This document shows, one piece after another, positions 14,691 to 22,037 of a DNA stretch of 22,759 nt. The position numbers and the translations under genes were made by a program. A model generated the notes under the pieces. That model was given only the letters and a program-made list of their open reading frames with translations. It did not search any database and had not been told where the DNA came from. Each line of letters opens with the position of its first letter. Positions within the stretch are counted from its first letter, which is position 1. Where the stretch lies: contig DIAQ01000007.1 in assembly GCA_002414865.1 (NCBI GenBank), positions 1 through 22,759 of the forward strand, in the 5' to 3' direction. Source of the DNA: a candidate division Hyd24-12 bacterium UBA5074 (GTDB lineage Bacteria; Fermentibacterota; Fermentibacteria; Fermentibacterales; Fermentibacteraceae).

Positions 14691-16145
14691 ATGTACGACG
14701 CTTCGTCCGTTGCGATGGCGAGGACGGCGAAGACGGGGTATCCGCCGGCGCCCTGCGACCCGTCCGAGCGCTTCCCGGAGCTTCCTCCGGCAGCCTGCGG
14801 CAGGGCCAGCAACGAAGTCTACGGAGCCGTCAGGAGAGCTCTCGCCGCCCTGGGGCTGGACGGCGGGAATGCAGGAACGCCTTCGTGGAACCCCCTCGGA
14901 GAGGTCGTGCATCCCGGGGATACCGTCCTCGTCAAGCCGAACTTCGTCTGCGGCAGGCGCGAGAGCCGGCCCGGCGAGTGGCGCCAGATCGTCACCGACA
15001 GCGCCGTGCTGCGCCCCGTGCTCGACTATGCGGCCATCGCGCTGCAGGGTAGAGGCAGGATACTCCTCGCCGACTCGCCTCAGGGCGACTCGGACTTCGG
15101 GCTCCTCGCCGAGAGGACCGGCGTCCGGGAGATGTGCCGCCGCGTGAGCTCGCTCGCGGGAATCTCCGTGGAGATCATCGATCTCCGCCGGGAGACTCTC
15201 ACGGTGCACAGGGGAGTCGTCACCGGCACGCGCCCCCTGAGCGGGGATCCTGCGGGCTACCGGATGTGCCGGCTGACCCATGGCAGCCACTTCGACGGGG
15301 CGCCGGGGACGGCGAGATTCTACGGAGCCTCCTACGACGCCTCGGAGACGAACTCGGCTCATGCCGGCGACGCCCATTCCTACGAAGTATCCGCCACCGC
15401 CCTCGCGGCGGACGTGATCCTCAGCGTTCCCAAGCTCAAGACCCACAAGAAGTGCGGCATGACGGGCGCCCTGAAGGGTTTGGTGGGGCTGACCGGAAAC
15501 AAGAACCTGCTGCCCCACTATAGGTTCGGCGCTCCTCCCGACGGAGGGGACCAGTTCCCCCCGACCCGGGGAGCGGGCTCCATCGAGAACTGGTTCGTGG
15601 GAGCCGGGAAGGCGGCACTCAGACGGTGCGGCCCGCTGGCGTCCCTGCCGGCAGGCATACTCAAGCCGATAGCGTACATGATTTTCGGGCGTACCGACAA
15701 GGTGGTCCGCAGCGGGAACTGGCCTGGCAACGACACCATCTGGCGCACGGTCCTCGACCTGGCCGCGATCCTGACGCTGGCCGACCGCGAGGGCGTGATC
15801 CGGGATGTCCCGCAGAGAAGGTTCTTCTGCGTCTGCGACGGGATAGTGGCTGGAGAGGGCAACGGCCCTCTCGATGCCGAGGCCGTGGATGCCGGGCTGG
15901 TGATCGCAGGCGGGTCGCCGTTGTGCGTGGATGCCGTCTGCGCATCCATCTGCGGCTTCGATCCGATGCTCCTCCCGATAGTCAGGGGTGGCTTCGGGAG
16001 CGCGCTCCTGCCTCCCCCCTGCGGCCCCGGGGACATCGCAACGCTCATCGAGCCATCTCCCGAGCCCGTGAGGGGCCTGGACGGCCTGCCCGTCATCGCC
16101 GCCCTGAGGCCGCACTTCGCCTGGACCGGAGCCACCCGCAGGTGA
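14691..16145 (+). CDS. DUF362 protein A
   Basis: A 484-residue DUF362 protein; the family has no settled biochemical role, though some members carry ferredoxin domains, which this one lacks. Characteristic stretches: VLVKPNF (79-85), SVPKLKTHKKCGMTGALKGL (245-264), GNKNLLPHYRFG (269-280), GNDTIWRTVLDL (346-357) and CDGIVAGEGNGPL (382-394). It is paralogous to the DUF362 protein at 20706-22037, sharing all these blocks. ATG 14691 has GGGAGG seven bases upstream and a structured leader. Its stop overlaps the start of the next glycosyltransferase as GTGA. Context points to a role in glycan or lipid-carrier metabolism; this is inference only. Confidence 0.92.
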   Translation: MYDASSVAMARTAKTGYPPAPCDPSERFPELPPAACGRASNEVYGAVRRALAALGLDGGNAGTPSWNPLGEVVHPGDTVLVKPNFVCGRRESRPGEWRQIVTDSAVLRPVLDYAAIALQGRGRILLADSPQGDSDFGLLAERTGVREMCRRVSSLAGISVEIIDLRRETLTVHRGVVTGTRPLSGDPAGYRMCRLTHGSHFDGAPGTARFYGASYDASETNSAHAGDAHSYEVSATALAADVILSVPKLKTHKKCGMTGALKGLVGLTGNKNLLPHYRFGAPPDGGDQFPPTRGAGSIENWFVGAGKAALRRCGPLASLPAGILKPIAYMIFGRTDKVVRSGNWPGNDTIWRTVLDLAAILTLADREGVIRDVPQRRFFCVCDGIVAGEGNGPLDAEAVDAGLVIAGGSPLCVDAVCASICGFDPMLLPIVRGGFGSALLPPPCGPGDIATLIEPSPEPVRGLDGLPVIAALRPHFAWTGATRR

Positions 16146-17254
16146 GCCCCGATAGAAGCGGACCGGCAGACGGCCGGCTCCCGCGCCGACTCCTGCTCTG
16201 CATCGACGGGCTCGGACCCGGGGGGGCCGAGAGGCAGCTCTGCCTGCTGTGCGAGGGCCTGGCCGGAAGGATCGACACCGCCGTCTGGTCTCTCCACGGA
16301 GGACCTCTCGCCGGGCGCATCGAGGCCCTGGGAACGAAGGTCCGGACAGGGATGCGCGAAGGCGCGGGGCGCATCGCCGCCCTTCAGGACGCGCTGGCGT
16401 ACATGCGCGAATTCGATCCGGACATCCTCCATTCCTGGGGCTGGATCTCCTCGTTCCTGTGCGAAGCCTCGGTCAGGCTGCGCGGGAGGGGCACGCACGT
16501 CACCGGACTCGTGAGGATGGGCACAGCCCCTTCCTCGAAACGCATCCGGCTCCTGATGGCCGCAAGGCTGGGCAGGCTCTGCATCGGGAACAGCGCAGCG
16601 GGGCTGGCCGCCTGGCGGATCCCTGCGCGCAAGGCCAGGCTCGTCCCGAACGGCTTCGACGACCGGAGGCTCCTCCCCCGCACCTCCATGCCGGGAGCCG
16701 GCCCTGTCTTCCGGGTCGTCATGGCAGGCTCCATGTCGGCCCACAAGGACTTCGACACCCTCGTGCGCACGGCCCGCATGCTGGAGGACGAGAGGCCCGG
16801 GAGGTTCCGCTTCCTCCTCCTCGGCGACGGGCCGGGGATGGAGGGCCTGGCCTCCCTCGCGTCAGATCTCGGCTGCACCTCCGTCGAGTTCGGGGGAAGG
16901 GTGCCGGACATCATGCCGCTTCTCCCCGGCTGCGACGCCGGAGTCCTGCTCTCGCCGCTGGGCGAGGGCATGTCCAACTCCCTCATGGAGTACATGGCGG
17001 CGGGCCTGCCCGTGGTCTGCACGAGGGGAGGAGGCAATCCGGAGCTCGTCAGGGATGGCGTAGACGGATGGATCGTGCCTCTGCGCGATCCCCGCTCTCT
17101 CCTGGACAGGCTGACCGCCCTTGCCGATCATCCGGGTACGGCTGCGGAGATGGGTCGGGCCGCGAGGGAGAAGATCATCTCCGAATTCCCGGCGGCCAGG
17201 ATGGTCGAGGCGGTCCTCGGAGTCTACCGCGAGGCCGCCGGAGGAAGAGGATGA
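16142..17254 (+). CDS. GT4-family glycosyltransferase
   Basis: A 370-residue GT-B retaining glycosyltransferase. The N-terminal acceptor domain begins RRLLLCIDGLGPGGAERQ, the GGAE loop being typical of GT4. HSWGWISSFLCEA follows near residue 95. The donor domain carries LVPNGFDDRRL, VVMAGSMSAHKDFDTLVRTA, LLGDGPGMEGL and the EX7E motif in EGMSNSLMEYMAAGLPVV. GTG 16142 overlaps the DUF362-A stop as GTGA, and its own stop overlaps the next ATG as ATGA, so the three genes are translationally coupled. It probably extends the lipid-linked oligosaccharide; donor and linkage unknown. Confidence 0.94.
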   Translation: MSPDRSGPADGRLPRRLLLCIDGLGPGGAERQLCLLCEGLAGRIDTAVWSLHGGPLAGRIEALGTKVRTGMREGAGRIAALQDALAYMREFDPDILHSWGWISSFLCEASVRLRGRGTHVTGLVRMGTAPSSKRIRLLMAARLGRLCIGNSAAGLAAWRIPARKARLVPNGFDDRRLLPRTSMPGAGPVFRVVMAGSMSAHKDFDTLVRTARMLEDERPGRFRFLLLGDGPGMEGLASLASDLGCTSVEFGGRVPDIMPLLPGCDAGVLLSPLGEGMSNSLMEYMAAGLPVVCTRGGGNPELVRDGVDGWIVPLRDPRSLLDRLTALADHPGTAAEMGRAAREKIISEFPAARMVEAVLGVYREAAGGRG

Positions 17255-18432
17255 CGGGCGGGGCTGGCATCCGCAGGGTGCTCGTGATCGGCAACAACTC
17301 GGGTGCGATCCACGGCTCGCTTGTCATGAACCGCTACCTGGTGAAGGCCATCACAGATGCGGGGTGCAGCGTCTCGGTCCTGGACAGGGCGTTCTCCAGG
17401 AGGAACACCGAGATAGGGAAGATGAAGCCCTACAAGCTGCTCAAGGCTGCCGGCATGGCCGCGAACGCCCTGGCAATGGGCCTGCACGGCCGTTTCGACG
17501 CGGCGTTCTACCTCCCCGCTTCGCTGCCTCCGGCCCTCACCTTCGACTACTACTACCTGCCCCTCGTCAGGCACCTCTCCGGCCTGTGGATAGGCTACTC
17601 CCACATGGTCAGATACAAGGGCCTCTCAGAGGGTCCCAGCCGCTTCCACGCCAGGATGTCCCCGCGCTTCTGGCAGTCCTTCGACTGCTGCATAGGCCCC
17701 AGCGCCGCCGTGGCCGGCGACCTGGAGGCGGTCGGAGTCTCTCCCGGCAGACTCAGGGTGCTGCCCAACTGCCTTCCCCCGGGGTGGACCTTCGGGGACG
17801 AGCAGGAGGCTGCGGCCAATGCCTCCCGCCCCGTCGAGTCGATCCTCTTCCTGTCCACGGTGCGTGCCAGGAAGGGCATCTGGGACCTGTTGGAGGCCTA
17901 CGACGCCATCTCGGGCAGGCCTGGCGGAGCACCCTCCCTCGAGATAATAGGCCCCGAGACCGATGCCGGAGCCTTCGCGGCCATCGAAGCCTGGGCGCGC
18001 TCGAAGGGTCACTCCTCGCGCATCTTCCTGAGGGGCGAGCAGGGACATCGGGAGATCGAGGAGAGGCTCTCCCGGGGAGGGTCGGTATTCGTGTTCCCCA
18101 CCAGGCGGGAGGAGGCCTTCGGCCTCGTGCTGGCAGAGGCCATGAGCAAGGGCATACCGATAGTCGCCACGAGGATAGGCGCCATTCCCGAGGTCCTCGA
18201 CGATGGCCGCGCAGGGCTCCTGGTGGACCCCGCGGATCCCGCCGGCCTCGCGACTGCCATCGAGTCTCTGCTCACCGACGCAGGAATGCGCCGGAACCTG
18301 GCCGTGGAAGGCCTCCGGGCATCCCGCCGCTACTCCTTCGAGACATATGCGGAGGGTGTGGCCGGGATCCTCGACTGGGCGGACGGCTTCAGGAGCCGGC
18401 GGCCCCGACCCTCCCCCGATAGCAGGCGATAG
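17251..18432 (+). CDS. GT4-family glycosyltransferase
   Basis: A 393-residue GT4-like protein. It opens with IRRVLVIGNNSGAIHGSLVMNRYLV, an unusual acceptor-domain start. The donor domain has SILFLSTVRARKGIWDLLEAY, LEIIGPETD, FVFPTRREEAFGLVLAEAMS with the EX7E pair, and GIPIVATRIGAIPEVL. ATG 17251 overlaps the previous stop as ATGA after a GGAGGAAGAGG site. It ends in a basic tail (RSRRPRPSPDSRR) that is encoded in the 44 bases overlapping, on the other strand, the end of the convergent glycosyltransferase gene. The tail may therefore be shaped by the overlap rather than by function. Confidence 0.93.
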   Translation: MTGGAGIRRVLVIGNNSGAIHGSLVMNRYLVKAITDAGCSVSVLDRAFSRRNTEIGKMKPYKLLKAAGMAANALAMGLHGRFDAAFYLPASLPPALTFDYYYLPLVRHLSGLWIGYSHMVRYKGLSEGPSRFHARMSPRFWQSFDCCIGPSAAVAGDLEAVGVSPGRLRVLPNCLPPGWTFGDEQEAAANASRPVESILFLSTVRARKGIWDLLEAYDAISGRPGGAPSLEIIGPETDAGAFAAIEAWARSKGHSSRIFLRGEQGHREIEERLSRGGSVFVFPTRREEAFGLVLAEAMSKGIPIVATRIGAIPEVLDDGRAGLLVDPADPAGLATAIESLLTDAGMRRNLAVEGLRASRRYSFETYAEGVAGILDWADGFRSRRPRPSPDSRR

Positions 18433-19570
18433 CCTCGTCGAAGACCTTCGAGAGCAGACCCACGGCTGTGGAAGCGGAGTGCGCGAGCGCCCTATCCCTT
18501 ATCCCGCCACGATCCGGAGGCGAGCGCTTCATCTCCGAAAGGGCGTCGGCCAGATCGCGCGCGGACAGCCCTGAGGGCAGAATCCGGCCGGCGCACCCCA
18601 CCATGCCTGCCACCCCCCCGACATCCGTGGCCACCACGGGCACGCCTGCGGCCATGGCCTCGAGGACCACCAGCGGGACGCCCTCGGCGGCCGAGGGCAG
18701 CGCCAGGCAGTCGGCGGCCTGCATGAATCCAGGCATCTCTCCGGGCCCCAGGGCTCCCGCGAGCACGATCCTCGATGCGGCGGGGGACTTCCGGGCGAGG
18801 TCCGCCACCTCCACCGCCCGGGTGCCGCTGCCTGCGACTGCCAGGAAGGGCGAGCCCTCCATCATCCCGAAGGCCTCCAGGAGCAGGGGCACACGCTTGA
18901 CCTCCTCCAGCCTCCCCGCGAATGCGACGACCCAGGCCTCGGCCGGGATCCCGAGCTTCTCCCTGGCGGACGCCCGCGCCTCCGCGGACGGCTTGTAGAC
19001 CTCGGTGTCCACGGCGTTGGGAAGGAGGACGATCCGCTCCCCGGGCACGCCCCTCGCGAGGTTCGCCGACATGCTCCTGTCGTCGATCACCACCAGCCGC
19101 TCCACGGAACGGTGCATCCTGTAGAGGACCCTGTCGTAGAGGGACGCGAGGCCGGGCGCCCTGCCCGCGCGGAAGGTGGCGTAGGTGAGGGGGTTCTCCG
19201 AGCCGTGCTGGTGGTGGACGATGGCGAAGTCCGCCAGGCCCGCGGGACGCAGTGCGGAGAGCAGCATGGCCGCCTCGTTGCTGTGCGTGTAGACGAGGGC
19301 GGGGTCGAGCGCGCGCAGCCTGGGCAGGAGCCTCAGCAGCCTGCACGGGAACAGGAGCCTGTGGGGGATGCGGCTGCCGTAGAGGGAGGGTCCCAGATCG
19401 CTCCCGGAGGATCGCGCGGGATCGGGGGAAGGCGTCAGGAGAGTCCAGCTCCGGGGGGCGGACGGCATCAGGGCCCTCAGCAGCCCGCTGACGCCTCCGA
19501 CCGCCGCGGGATCGAGCGGCGAGGCCTCGGCCAGCACAACTATCGCCGGCGGGCCGTCCCCCGTCTTCAT
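18389..19570 (-). CDS. GT4-family glycosyltransferase
   Basis: A 393-residue GT4 enzyme. The acceptor domain starts AIVVLAEASPLDPAAVGGVSGLLRAL and includes IVHHQHGSENPLTY. The donor domain has IVLLPNAVDTEVYKP, VVAFAGRLEEVKRVPLLLEAF, then LPSAAEGVPLVVLEAMAAGV with the EX7E pair, and PVVATDVGGVAGMV. ATG 19570 overlaps the stop of the ATP-grasp gene as ATGA; a longer in-frame start at 19627 would lie deep inside that gene. Co-transcribed with the ATP-grasp protein, which suggests the two modify the same unit. Confidence 0.93.
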   Translation of the reverse strand: MKTGDGPPAIVVLAEASPLDPAAVGGVSGLLRALMPSAPRSWTLLTPSPDPARSSGSDLGPSLYGSRIPHRLLFPCRLLRLLPRLRALDPALVYTHSNEAAMLLSALRPAGLADFAIVHHQHGSENPLTYATFRAGRAPGLASLYDRVLYRMHRSVERLVVIDDRSMSANLARGVPGERIVLLPNAVDTEVYKPSAEARASAREKLGIPAEAWVVAFAGRLEEVKRVPLLLEAFGMMEGSPFLAVAGSGTRAVEVADLARKSPAASRIVLAGALGPGEMPGFMQAADCLALPSAAEGVPLVVLEAMAAGVPVVATDVGGVAGMVGCAGRILPSGLSARDLADALSEMKRSPPDRGGIRDRALAHSASTAVGLLSKVFDEAIACYRGRVGAAGS

Positions 19571-20643
19571 CTCACTGCGGCCGAAGCCTTCTCCAGCGCC
19601 CACGCGACCCAGAGCTCCTGCGGCCACACGCAGCCCTCGACGCGCCGCAGCGAGCCGTCGGGCTCGAGGACGAGATGGAAGGGCACCCGGTGGACGGCGG
19701 AGTCCGAATACCCGTAGGACATCTCAGAGATGACCATCCGTTCGCCTTCGTAGAGAATGTCATAGGCCATGGAATCGAAGCGCATCGTCCTGCTCAGTTC
19801 GCAGCAGGCCCGGACAGCGTCCTCCGGCAGAGGGGTCCCGTAGTCGATGATCCCGCTGCCGCTGGCCCTGAAGTCCCCCGGGCGGTTGCGCCTCCAGAAT
19901 CCGGTGGCATACCTGCTCCCGATGACCGTTATCCTGAGGTCCGAGGAGTTGCCCGGGATGAACCCCTGCCAGTACGCAACGCCGAAGGGCTCGTCTCCGA
20001 GGACCTTCCGCTTCAGGAAATCCCGGTACCAGCCGTGGCGGAGGTTGCGGAGGATTTCGACGACCCTGCCGCCGCCCCCCCGGGCCCTCTCCCTCAGCGT
20101 GAGGCTGAATTCCCTGTCCAGCCGCCTGCGGAGGTCGCGCGGCCCGGAAACCAGGGAGACATGGGAGCTGCCGGCGCCCGAGGGCTCCTTGGCCACCACC
20201 GGGAACTGCTGCTCCCCGGCGAGGCGCACGGCGTCGTCGTAGTCGAAGGTCACGACGGTCCCGGGAGTGCCTACTCCCAGGTGACGGAACAGGTAGGTCT
20301 GCGCGGCCTTGCTCTCGAAGTGCCACACGGTCGGGAATCCCGGCACCACCGTGAGCCCGAGCACGGTCTCCATGAAGTAGATCTTCTCCTTCATGTACCC
20401 CGAGAACTCGGGGCCCATGTAGGGCGGCTTCCAGATGACGAGGCCGGCGCCTTCCAGGGCGTCCGCCCATCCGTCGGCGTCGAGGTTGACAAGGGAATAG
20501 CTCAGGAGCGGGTCGGACTCCATCCTGGCGTCGAGCGCGGTGGCGAACTTCTCGTGCCACCCGCCCTTGTCGAGTCCGACTGCCACGCGGAGGGCCCGGT
20601 CCGGACCTTCGCCATCCATCCCGGGACCGACGGTTTTCTGCAT
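19567..20643 (-). CDS. ATP-grasp ligase-like protein
   Basis: A 358-residue ATP-grasp protein of the RimK/D-Ala-ligase-like type, expected to join a carboxylate to an amine through an acyl-phosphate. Visible parts: pre-ATP-grasp region about 15-110; FPVVAKEPSGAGSSHV (147-162) with nucleotide-binding Lys152 and a glycine-rich loop; WQGFIPGNSSDLRITVIG (225-242); GDFRASGSG (256-264); and AYDILYEGERMVISEMS (293-309). Asp295 and Glu307 fit metal ligands, but the usual ExN asparagine is Ser309. ATG 20643 has no Shine-Dalgarno and a -10-like CATAAT 8 bases upstream, so it may be leaderless. Position next to a glycosyltransferase suggests aminoacylation of a glycan or lipid, but the substrate is unknown. 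Confidence 0.85.
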   Translation of the reverse strand: MQKTVGPGMDGEGPDRALRVAVGLDKGGWHEKFATALDARMESDPLLSYSLVNLDADGWADALEGAGLVIWKPPYMGPEFSGYMKEKIYFMETVLGLTVVPGFPTVWHFESKAAQTYLFRHLGVGTPGTVVTFDYDDAVRLAGEQQFPVVAKEPSGAGSSHVSLVSGPRDLRRRLDREFSLTLRERARGGGGRVVEILRNLRHGWYRDFLKRKVLGDEPFGVAYWQGFIPGNSSDLRITVIGSRYATGFWRRNRPGDFRASGSGIIDYGTPLPEDAVRACCELSRTMRFDSMAYDILYEGERMVISEMSYGYSDSAVHRVPFHLVLEPDGSLRRVEGCVWPQELWVAWALEKASAAVR

Positions 20644-20651
20644 ACGCTCGA

Positions 20652-20657
20652 ATTATG
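20652..20657 (-). promoter_or_regulatory. Possible -10 box of the ATP-grasp unit
   Basis: The minus strand reads CATAAT (five of six matches to TATAAT), 8 bases before ATG 20643, in the only AT-rich patch of the divergent gap. No Shine-Dalgarno is present and no good -35 was found. On the plus strand the same patch reads TATGTA and may serve DUF362-B. Confidence 0.4.
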
Positions 20658-20691
20658 TAGCTTCACGCCGTGCGGGGGGAGCAGACCCCGA

Positions 20692-20699
20692 GGGGAGGG
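20692..20699 (+). promoter_or_regulatory. Ribosome binding site fixing the GTG start of DUF362-B
   Basis: GGGGAGGG lies six bases before GTG 20706. The alternative GTG 20670 has no such site. Confidence 0.7.
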
Positions 20700-20705
20700 C
20701 GGACG

Positions 20706-22037
20706 GTGACGGGTGTAGCATCGGCCAGGGAAACAGGGGCGCCGCCGGGCGGGCCCTACACAGCCGAAGTCGTCGCCAGGCTCCTCGACGAGGCTCTGGA
20801 CTCCTCCGGAGGACTGCCCGTGGAAGCCGGAGACCGCGTCCTCATAAAGCCCAACTGGGTGCTTCACCGCAACCTTGGGGGAGGCGGCACAGACTGCCTC
20901 CATACCTCCCCCCTCCTCGTGCTCGCCGTGCTGCGTCGGGTCCTCTCCAGGAATCCGTCCTCCGTGGTCATCGGCGATGCCCCCGTGCAGGGATGCGAAT
21001 GGAAGGGGATCGTCACTGCGGGCCTCATGGACGGGATCCGCTCCCTGGACGGCCGCGGGATAGTCTCCGTGAGGGACTTCAGGCGGACCGTGACGAGGGG
21101 TCGCGGCCTCTACCGCGCACCCGACGCAGATGCGAGGCCGGAGGATGCCTTCGTCCTCCTGGACCTCGGGAACGACAGCCTGCTCGAGCCCGTGTCCGAA
21201 CCCGGCGGGCTCTTCCGGGTGACGATGTACGATCCGCGGCTCCTCGCCAGGAGGCACCTCCCGGGGAGGCACCAGTACCTGATCGCCAGGGAGGCCCTGG
21301 AGGCCGACAGGATCATCGGCCTCCCCAAGCTGAAGACACACAGGAAGACGGGCGTGACGGGGGCTCTCAAGAATCTCGTGGGGCTCAACGGCAACAAGGA
21401 GTTCCTGCCGCATCACAGGGCGGGCGGAACCGGCGACGGCGGAGACTGCTATCCGGGCCGCTCCCCGCTGAAGCGCCTGGCCGAGAGGCTGCTCGACCGG
21501 GCCAACGAGAGGGCTGGAACTGCCGGCTACGCCTTCTGGATCTCGGCGGCGCGGGCGGTGCTGTCCCTCAGGGGCGCGGTTGCCGGAGAAGCCGGCATCG
21601 ACGGCGGTTGGAGCGGGAACGACACGGTGTGGAGGACGGTTCTGGACATCGACAGGATAGCCCTCTACGGCAGGGCGGACGGCACGATGTCGGACTCCCC
21701 GGCCAGGACCGTCTTCTCGATCGTCGACGCCCTCGTGTGCGGACAGGGCGACGGTCCTCTCTCGCCCTCACCCCTGGACATCGGGGTCATCACCGCATCC
21801 GACTGCATGGTGGAGAGCGACGAGATCGGCTGCGCGCTCCTGGGCATCTCGCCGGACAGGGTGCCTCTGGTGAGGGAGGCTTCCGGCGATTTCCGCTGGC
21901 CTCTCCGGACCCGCCCGGCGGGCTCCTCCGCAGAAGCCGCCTCCAGGGCCTCCGCCCTCGGCTCCGTGGCCGTCGCGCCATGCGGCTGGGAGGGCATCCA
22001 GGGCACGGGCGGGGTCAGCTGTCCGACCGCTCCCTGA
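20706..22037 (+). CDS. DUF362 protein B
   Basis: A 443-residue paralogue of the DUF362 protein at 14691-16145. Shared blocks appear in the same order: RVLIKPNWVL (44-53), LPKLKTHRKTGVTGALKNL (206-224), GNKEFLPHHRAG (229-240), GNDTVWRTVLDI (304-315) and GQGDGPL (346-352). It is about 40 residues shorter, mainly from a shorter N-terminus. No ferredoxin cysteines are seen. GTG 20706 is supported by a strong Shine-Dalgarno. It stands alone between a divergent ATP-grasp unit and a convergent glycosyltransferase, whose 3' end it overlaps by 23 bases. Function unknown; a role on the same glycan as its paralogue is inference. Confidence 0.9.
   Translation: MTGVASARETGAPPGGPYTAEVVARLLDEALDSSGGLPVEAGDRVLIKPNWVLHRNLGGGGTDCLHTSPLLVLAVLRRVLSRNPSSVVIGDAPVQGCEWKGIVTAGLMDGIRSLDGRGIVSVRDFRRTVTRGRGLYRAPDADARPEDAFVLLDLGNDSLLEPVSEPGGLFRVTMYDPRLLARRHLPGRHQYLIAREALEADRIIGLPKLKTHRKTGVTGALKNLVGLNGNKEFLPHHRAGGTGDGGDCYPGRSPLKRLAERLLDRANERAGTAGYAFWISAARAVLSLRGAVAGEAGIDGGWSGNDTVWRTVLDIDRIALYGRADGTMSDSPARTVFSIVDALVCGQGDGPLSPSPLDIGVITASDCMVESDEIGCALLGISPDRVPLVREASGDFRWPLRTRPAGSSAEAASRASALGSVAVAPCGWEGIQGTGGVSCPTAP

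Noticed and set aside
14634..16115. A roughly 490-codon minus-strand open frame
   Set aside because: Antisense to DUF362-A, no domain recognised, and it runs across the promoter and leader region.
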